NCBI GenBank assembly: GCA_030685235.1 | Contig: MU839340.1 | Span: 1-13,618 of the forward strand | Source: Copromyces sp. CBS 386.78 | Lineage: Eukaryota > Ascomycota > Sordariomycetes > Sordariales > Sordariaceae | Length of the DNA: 13,618 nt | Direction: 5' to 3' | In this document: positions 8,131 to 13,618 of the stretch, piece by piece | Layout of the letters: the number at the start of each line of letters is the position of its first letter | Position numbering within the stretch: the first letter of the stretch is position 1 | Translations under genes and position numbers: made by a program | The notes under the pieces: generated by a model | Database searches by the model: none | Told to the model about the DNA's origin: nothing | The model's input: the letters and a program-made list of their open reading frames with translations, nothing else

Positions 8131-9250
8131 GGGTATTTTATCGGCTAACGTAAGAAAAAAAGCGTCGATATATAATTAATAATAATCTATTAATATCCCT
8201 TTTATTTTTTCCTTAATTTTTTAAAACCTATTTACTTTATTGAAGAATTTTTAAACGTCTTCTTCCGTTACTTTTACTAAATAAATATAATAAATAATCT
8301 CTTTATATAGTAGTACGTTTTTAACTAAATCCCTTATTAAGGTAATAGATTTAGCGATTACCGTTACTTCCTTTTCTATTTTAAATCCGTATTTACTAGC
8401 TATATTATTAATAAAAGAGTAGAAGGAACGTAGAAAATTATCTTTATACTTTTCCCCTCGCCCTTTAATAATATTTTTTATAACTTTATATATAAGATCT
8501 ATTTTTTAGAATTCTAAAATAGTAGTTAACCTTTTTAATTAAATATAGTTAATAACGTATAATTAAAATCGGTCCTTTTTATAAATAAAATTAAAAGTAA
8601 CGGCGTTAAATTTCTTAATATTAATAAAATTTATACCGTTTTCAATATACTTACTTATCCGAATATTAATATAGTGCGTACTTATTAATATACGTCTTCT
8701 ATTAAATTTAATATATAGTTCGTATAGTATATCCTATTTAATTAGTACGAAAATAGTAGCGGTACTTATAATACCCTATATTTTTACGCCTACACAATAT
8801 ATAATAAGAGTCCGTAATAGAACCGTTAATAGTACTTTAGCGGGAAAATTGGAGGTCCGCTCTTTAAATCCTTTATCTTTAAATTAGAGAGCTTTAATAA
8901 ACTAATCTTCAATTTCCTCGTATTAAGCCGCTTCCTTACGGAAATAGCACTTAGGGATATAAGGAGGAGAAGAAGGGAATTTAGAATTATTTTAGAGAAG
9001 CGCCTTTTTATAGGCGCGGGCGGCTATAATAGAAATAGGGTTAGAAAAAGTTTAGGGTATTTCTATTTAATTACTAAGGAGCCCCGTTAATAAATAGCGG
9101 TCTTTATAACCCGGGTAGTTAAAACGTATACTACCTTTCTTATAATTAATATATAATTTATAGAATTTTATTTAAAGGAACCCTAAAATAATTAAATACT
9201 TGCTAGAGAAATTATAAATTAAGAAAGTAACGACTTCTTTATAGTAATTT
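8131..9250 (-). pseudogene. Degraded pol segment between protease and RT
   Basis: The minus strand has protein-like runs such as FNRRRILISTHYINIRISKY (about 8640-8710) but no domain I can name. Position and length suit the linker and RT N-terminus seen in fungal Gypsy polyproteins. Confidence 0.5.
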
Positions 9251-9500
9251 ATTTATAGCCTTCTTATTATTCTTTTATTAATTATACCCTTAATATTTCT
9301 GTTTATAAATACGAATTTCTTAGGACGAAGAAAGCGGAAATAAAGAAGATCATATTTTATAATAAAAGAACGGTCGATAAATATAAATATAAAGTATTTA
9401 CTATTAATAAAGGAAATATAGTAGTTTTTATGTATATTAGTAATTACGTACGTAAATAATAAAATTAAATTTAAAATAGTATTATTTAGCAATTAAATTC
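9251..9500 (-). pseudogene. Retroviral-type aspartic protease of the chromovirus
   Basis: An open 79-codon run reads FINSKYFIFIFIDRSFIIKY, which lines up with the fungal Gypsy protease pattern (L)VDSGCxxxAFIDxSFxxRH. It continues LRPKKFVFINRNIKG, matching the LRxPxxLxVFDGR region. The catalytic Asp of DSG is Asn here (codon 9403-9405, AAT after T), and the following Gly is Lys. The enzyme would process Gag-Pol. The upstream Met is a chance internal start in the polyprotein. Confidence 0.82.
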
Positions 9501-9890
9501 GTACTTTTTTTAAATCTATTAAAAGATCCCGTTATTTTTATAATGTAATTACCCGGCTCGGCCTCTATACGTAATTAAATATAAAGATTAAATATTTTCC
9601 AATTCGTTATAATATTTACCGCTTACGGCCGGCTTAATCGCAGGGGTTATAATTGTATTAATAGTTTTTACTGAGCGGACTTCCGTAAGTTCCTACCTAG
9701 TATTATTATTATTACGTCTACTCCTACCTTTCTTCTTCTTACTAGTTAATTTACTATTAATATAAAATTTACTACTTTAATTAATAGATTTAAAGTAATT
9801 GCGGGTAATATAATTTTATTAATTATAATAATAGTAGAGGCCCTTTTCCCTTCGTTCTTTAAAAACCTTAGGGTCGAATATAGTAAAAAA
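9501..9890 (-). pseudogene. Gag C-terminus to protease junction, degraded
   Basis: Includes a Lys/Arg-rich run (TSKKKKGRSRRNNNN) and, nearer the protease, RIEAEPGNYIIKITGSFNRF in one frame. I looked for a CCHC zinc knuckle and did not find one I would defend. Confidence 0.45.
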
Positions 9891-10560
9891 ATTTATAGAA
9901 TTAAAATTTATTTCATTTCCTCCCTAATTTATAAATTTATTAATTATAATAAAAAGGGCTGCTATAGCGTTTTTAGAGGAAGAATTTAAATTTTTAAAGG
10001 TATCTACGATTACTTTATTATAATAATCGGCGTCTTTTAATTTCTAGTTAACCTTTTTTACGAACCTTAGTTATATAGTATAATTATTGTCTTCGGGGAA
10101 ATCCTAAGTAATTAAAGTACTTCGAAGTCGTTTATTAAGTTTATTATAAAAGTAATAAATTTTTATTACGTTATTAAATCCGTATTTATTTATAAATTTA
10201 GTAAATTCGATTTCGAAGTATAGAAAAAGAGTATTACCTTAGTAGAGATTAATAAAGCGTTTATTAATATTTAACTTAATATTAATATTATTATATCGGT
10301 CTATAAAATATATAAAGAAAGTTTCGCCGGTCGTTTACGGCTACTTCTTAGGCTCCTTAAGGAATTTTATAAGTTTTTTAAGCCGTTGTTTAATATTGAA
10401 CGTAAGTTTAATCTTAGTTAGAATATTGCGTATATAATTTTAACCCGTTTTATAGGGAAATAGAAGGAATTGAATTCCTACGCGGTCTTAATTTAGTTTT
10501 ACTATAATTAGAAAATGTTATAATATTTAATATTATTTTTATCTTCCCTAATAAAGATTG
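9891..10560 (-). pseudogene. Gag capsid-like region of the chromovirus
   Basis: The minus frame reads YIRNILTKIKLTFNIKQRL, then EIEFTKFINKYGFNNVIKIY, NKLNKRLRSTLIT and DFPEDNNYTI. This follows the fungal Gypsy Gag pattern (LxxRYRRxP... FxxxFxxxAxxLGYxDxxLixxfxxGLxxxlkxxlxxxdxPxdxxxyvxl). Few stops interrupt it. Gag packages the element's RNA. Confidence 0.75.
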
Positions 10561-11384
10561 GGGGGTCTTCGATAATGCGTTTAAAGGGCTGGGAAATAGT
10601 TATTGTAGCCTCTTCGGGGGCGTTAAAGGTTTTTAGTATATTAAAGGGGGTTATAGTAAATATAATTGTAATTTATTATTATAGAATTGTAATTATATAC
10701 TATATTACGTTTTATTATTTTATTATAATATTATAATTTATAATAACCGTTGTAAATGCCTTTCTTAGTAGTTTAATAATAGATTTAAAGGCTAGTTATT
10801 AGGCGATAATTCTAGCGAAAACCTTGTAGTTTCGAAAAATTAAACGTAGCCGAATATTTTCCGTAAGGCTATTTACGATATTCCGGATACCGCGAATAAT
10901 ATTAACAAATTAAAGAAAGGCTATTTAATAAATTTTAATATTAAAAATTAAGTCTTCGGTAAGAACGTCGAAAAATTCTTTAAAGTTAAATAAGTCGGGG
11001 GAATTGTTTATTAATAAGCTAATTCCTTATTCCGTTTCTTAAAGGCTTAGAACGATATAATCCGGTAGTGAAATATTATTATTACTATTATTATTATTAT
11101 TAAAGTAATAATTGTAGTTACTATTATTTTCCGTAAAGAAATTAATTTATAATATAAGGGGGATTGTTGTAATATAAAGGCGTAATCGTAATAATTAAAT
11201 TACTACTTTTAGGGTCCGGTCTTAACGAATTTACGGTTTAACGAAGTGACTTTATATATTGGGGTTTGCGACTCCTACGAGGTAATCCTAATATAGTTCT
11301 AGACTACGCAACTTCTTACTGCGCAATTCTAAAGGTCGAAAAGAGATGTACGTATAAATATAATAATTTAAAAGTATAATTAAT
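10561..11384 (-). other. Gag N-terminal region and leader next to the 5' LTR
   Basis: Expected to hold the element's leader and the start of gag, but no start codon or motif is identifiable. It includes an ATT trinucleotide run at about 11080-11102 and a GC-richer patch at 11235-11340 with retained TpG/CpA. The bases next to the LTR (11350-11384) are AT-rich and show no clear tRNA-complementary primer site. Confidence 0.5.
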
Positions 11385-11692
11385 TATTATAGTATAAAGG
11401 TATAAAGTAGGTAAGAATATACGTAATTATACGAAGGAGTAAAAGGAAAGGTTTAAGGGTGCGATCTTAAATTGGTCTTTATAGAGGCAGATTTGGGAGA
11501 TTAGTTCTATAGTAATTTTATAAATATTGTAGAGCTAGTACGACCTATATAGCGATGGCGATAATAAGGCTATCGTAGCCTTTTGCGAAGGTTGTAATAG
11601 CCTCATGCTATGCTCGGAGTTATAGCCTGATCCCTAGCTCCGATAGCTGCCAACCGCATGCTCTAAACTATCACAAGGCTAACCCTGTGATA
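11385..11692 (-). repeat. 5' LTR of the chromovirus
   Basis: Gap-free 308-bp partner of 4552-4859. This copy keeps the ancestral bases mainly in the part nearest 11692, for example CATGCTATGCTCGG, CCGCATGC and CACAAGGCTAACCCTGTGATA. The other copy is better preserved at its opposite end. For a minus-strand element this LTR would drive transcription toward lower coordinates. Confidence 0.95.
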
Positions 11693-11697
11693 TATAT
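11693..11697. repeat. Target-site duplication (right copy), TATAT
   Basis: Identical to 4547-4551 and directly adjacent to the LTR end. It falls in the helicase codons for Ala-Tyr-Thr. Confidence 0.88.
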
Positions 11698-13140
11698 GCA
11701 ATTATTAACGGGAATTGTATCCTCCTATAATTAATTACCCTTTTTTTAAATTTTTAAGTAGAATGAAATATTAGTATAATATATATTAGGTCTTCGATAT
11801 TAGGATATATAGTTAGTATATTAAGTTCTTCCTAAACGTTAGAACCCTTATAATTAGGGAAATATATAAATATAACGAAGGGAGGGTTATTAACTTCTAG
11901 ATAAATATTAATATTTGGGTCGCTATTTTATATAAAATTAATAATAGTACCGATAGAGCCGTTAATAAAATTAGTAGTAATTTAAATTTTTTTAGTAAAT
12001 ATAACTTTAGTGCTTTAGACGATAGGGAATTCGTTATATAGGTTACCGGTATTAGTATAATTAACGGTCTTCGTAATAGGATTCGAATTAGTTGCTCTAG
12101 CGATAAAAGTAAGGTGGTCTAAACCCTTTAAATACCGCTAATTATATTTATTAATTATAGTATTAGTAGGGTAAATTTGTAATATATTATTAAATATCTT
12201 TTAAATTGCAATAGGTAGCGTATATTTATAACGGAATAATAATAATGCTTAATTTTAAATAGTAGAATTATTATTTTGTAATCCTTCTAATATTATACGA
12301 AAGCTTGCTTAAGTATTACCCTACTAGCGAACGATTTATTTCAATTTAATATTCTAATCGAAATCTTTATATATAATCCAATTATTATACTATATAAAAT
12401 CCAGTTTGCTAGCCTTTTTTACCCGTTTTTAAGTATTTATTTCGCTAGGAAGGTTTTTAATATCGTCCTCTTCGCTAATAGCCTTTATAAATATATTAGA
12501 GTTGGGTTAATTGCAAAATTGAGGAGGTTCCTAATAGAATAAAGCCTTTTAATCGATAGGAGGTAACTAGAAGAAGTTGCTAAATAATAAAATATTTATA
12601 CTATTAAAATTTTTATTTTAATTTGTTAATATTTAATAGAAACGGTTATTTATAAAGTATATAGTCCTTATACTTAGTATAAATTTTTTATCGATAATAA
12701 AGTAATTATAACCTTTAAAACGATTTTGTAAATAAGTTAATTGCCGAGCTTCTAAATTAAATAGGGAGGTAATACCGAATAGGAATTTAAAAAAGGAATA
12801 TAGGGTACTACCTTCGATATTATTAGTAGTAATACTAGTAGGGGTAGTACGGACAACGGGGTCGGCTTATTTAAGAATATAATTTTCAATTATTTCTTTA
12901 AATTTATATAAAAGTAAGCGGATGAGATACGACTTGTTAATGCTATTTTAACCGTTAATTTATAGTAATAACTAATTTAGGTTCTAACTATTAAAGATTT
13001 ATCGATGATAGTTAATAAATAAGTCGAAAAATATGCGTTATTCGGTATTAAAGGTATTATATATACGTTATATTATAGGATTAGTTTTAAATAATTCGAA
13101 ACGGTTGGTATAATCTTTTTAAAAATTAAGCCTATTTAGG
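11693..13140 (-). pseudogene. PIF1-like DNA helicase, N-terminal and central part
   Basis: A superfamily 1B (PIF1-type, ATP-dependent, 5'-3') helicase pseudogene. Motifs are all in one frame from 13140 downward. Q-motif region: NTE*RIFFDLFINYHR (about 13000-13055). Walker A: ING*NSINKSYLI, expected INGxAGTGKS (12930-12959). Motif Ia: TPTSITTNNIEGSTLYSFFK (expected APTGVAAxNIxGxTLHSFFK). Walker B-like: FIIDKKFILS, expected IIDEKSM (Asp codon 12690-12692). Motif III: LLFSNFFxLPPI, expected GDFFQLPP (12555-12584). RQQG motif: LKxIVRxxGN (12315-12344). Near the C-terminus, NGSIGTI and RIQFPLIIAY. In-frame spacing between these motifs is always a multiple of three, so there are no net indels; damage is stops and transitions only. 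About 70 residues precede Walker A, leaving no room for a helitron Rep domain. The start codon is not resolved. With 4323-4551 the product would be about 550 residues. Confidence 0.9.
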
Positions 13141-13170
13141 GTAATTTATTTTTAGAATTGGGTATAATAA

Positions 13171-13265
13171 AAAATAGTCTTCCCTTAGGCGGAGCTGGAT
13201 ATACCCGAGGGAGGCAGTGAAACACCATTCTGCCCAAGCTAGGAGATTTTATATATATATATATA
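13171..13265 (-). repeat. Right terminal inverted repeat of the outer element
   Basis: Inverted partner of positions 1-95, with the same length and 92/95 identity. Its outer edge is an AT run (13251-13265) directly followed by a poly-T tract that is not shared with the left side, which marks the element boundary. The helicase reading frame begins within about 30 bp of the inner edge. Confidence 0.93.
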
Positions 13266-13329
13266 ATTTTTTTTTTTTTTTTGCCTTTTAGATTTTTTTC
13301 ATTTTATTTTTATATTTTTTCTAGTTTTT
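13266..13329. repeat. Poly-T tract outside the element
   Basis: A run of T from 13267 to about 13282 follows the AT tract of the right TIR, then T-rich sequence. It has no counterpart at the left end, so it belongs to the flank rather than the element. Confidence 0.7.
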
Positions 13330-13469
13330 GTTTTTCTTTTTCTTTTTCTTCCTTTTCTCTTTCTTTTTCTTCCTTTTCTCTTTCTTTTTCTTTTTCTTTT
13401 TCTTTTTCTTTTTCTTTTTCTTTTTCTTTTTCTTTTTTTCTTTTTCTTTTTCTTTTTCTTTTTCTTTTT
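13330..13469. repeat. (TTTTTC)n hexanucleotide microsatellite
   Basis: About 140 bp of TTTTTC repeats with occasional CTTCC and TCTCT variants. The apparent Phe-rich open frame here is a by-product of the repeat. Confidence 0.95.
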
Positions 13470-13531
13470 ATCTCATTTATTTATTTAGCTTATTATATAA
13501 ATATTCTTATATTTATATTTAGATTTATTTT

Positions 13532-13618
13532 CATTTTTATTTTTATTTTTATTTTTATTTTTATTTTTATTTTTATTTTTATTTTTATTTTTATTTTTAT
13601 TTTTATTTTTATTTTTAT
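13532..13618. repeat. (ATTTTT)n hexanucleotide microsatellite, runs off the window
   Basis: A near-perfect 6-bp repeat to the last base. It differs from the preceding array by A in place of C at one position of the unit. The two arrays are separated by about 60 bp of AT-rich sequence. Confidence 0.95.

Larger units (their letters stand above)
4552..11692 (-). mobile_element. Ty3/Gypsy chromovirus-type LTR retrotransposon, complete but RIP-inactivated
   Basis: Two 308-bp LTRs bound a 7,141-bp element flanked by TATAT. Minus-strand translations give, in order from 11384 down: a Gag capsid-like segment, aspartic protease, reverse transcriptase, RNase H, integrase with an HHCC remnant and D-D-E core, a GPY/F-like segment, and a chromodomain remnant. 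That order, with integrase after RNase H plus a chromodomain, defines chromoviruses. Catalytic Asp codons in protease, RT and the second integrase position now read Asn through T-GAT to T-AAT changes, so the element cannot be active. It sits inside the helicase ORF of the outer element and is therefore younger. I could not identify a tRNA primer site beside the 5' LTR. The purine-rich CCGGGGTA on the minus strand next to the 3' LTR may be the polypurine tract. Confidence 0.95.
1..13265. mobile_element. Large TIR-bounded element carrying a PIF1-like helicase, with nested insertions
   Basis: Seen: the window opens and nearly closes with a 95-bp inverted repeat (92/95 matches), and everything between can be read as one element about 13.27 kb long. 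A 7.1-kb chromovirus and a 416-bp miniature element are nested in it, so the original was roughly 5.7-6.1 kb. The outer edges are TA runs, so any TA-type target duplication is hidden and the exact ends are uncertain. The only clearly recognisable gene is a minus-strand PIF1-family helicase next to the right TIR. The left arm is mostly tandem repeats. No DDE transposase, tyrosine recombinase or helitron Rep (HUH) domain was recognised, though heavy RIP-type mutation could hide one. Inference: a DNA transposon, or a non-autonomous relative of one, rather than a canonical helitron, which lacks long TIRs. Confidence 0.75.

Noticed and set aside
9253..9492. 79-codon frame as a membrane protein
   Set aside because: It looks hydrophobic because RIP enriches Ile/Phe/Tyr codons; the residue pattern matches the aspartic protease of the retrotransposon.
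1..13265. Helitron
   Set aside because: A PIF1-type helicase is present, but there is no Rep domain, no TC...CTRR termini were seen, and the ends are long inverted repeats.
13328..13522. 64-codon Phe-rich open frame
   Set aside because: Product of the TTTTTC microsatellite; low complexity with no coding signal.

Overview
The window looks like one repeat-rich block from a filamentous ascomycete genome that carries out repeat-induced point mutation (RIP). The sequence is very AT-rich, and CpA/TpG dinucleotides are almost absent over long stretches. Recognisable protein frames are riddled with TAA/TAG where Gln or Trp would be expected. Two long terminal repeats (LTRs) of one retrotransposon differ almost only by transitions. 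I see no intact gene, no tRNA or rRNA, and no ordinary host gene.

Layout. (1) Positions 1-95 and 13171-13265 are 95-bp terminal inverted repeats (TIRs), 92/95 identical, joined to TA runs on their outer sides. They bound one large element of about 13.27 kb, or about 6.1 kb once its nested retrotransposon is subtracted. (2) The left arm (96-4322) holds several tandem-repeat arrays (63 bp x3, 37 bp x4, 63 bp x2, about 70 bp degenerate, 30 bp x4, 20 bp x7), an imperfect hairpin, one weak ORF-like stretch, and a 416-bp nested miniature inverted-repeat element at 1092-1507. (3) A PIF1-family DNA helicase lies on the minus strand. It begins near the right TIR (about 13140) and stops at 4323. It is interrupted by (4) a complete 7,141-bp Ty3/Gypsy chromovirus on the minus strand (4552-11692), with 308-bp LTRs and a 5-bp TATAT target duplication. 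(5) Outside the right TIR (13266-13618) there is only poly-T and hexanucleotide microsatellite.

How the parts relate. The outer element inserted in or beside a TA tract. The chromovirus later inserted into the helicase ORF, and the helicase frame continues exactly in phase across the insertion if one TATAT copy is removed. RIP has inactivated both. The chromovirus retains Gag, protease, reverse transcriptase, RNase H, integrase and chromodomain remnants in canonical order, but several catalytic Asp codons now read Asn. The most interesting point is the outer element: long TIRs and a stand-alone PIF1-like helicase, with no transposase and no helitron Rep domain that I can recognise. All protein calls rest on reading translated motifs by eye; no database search was possible.
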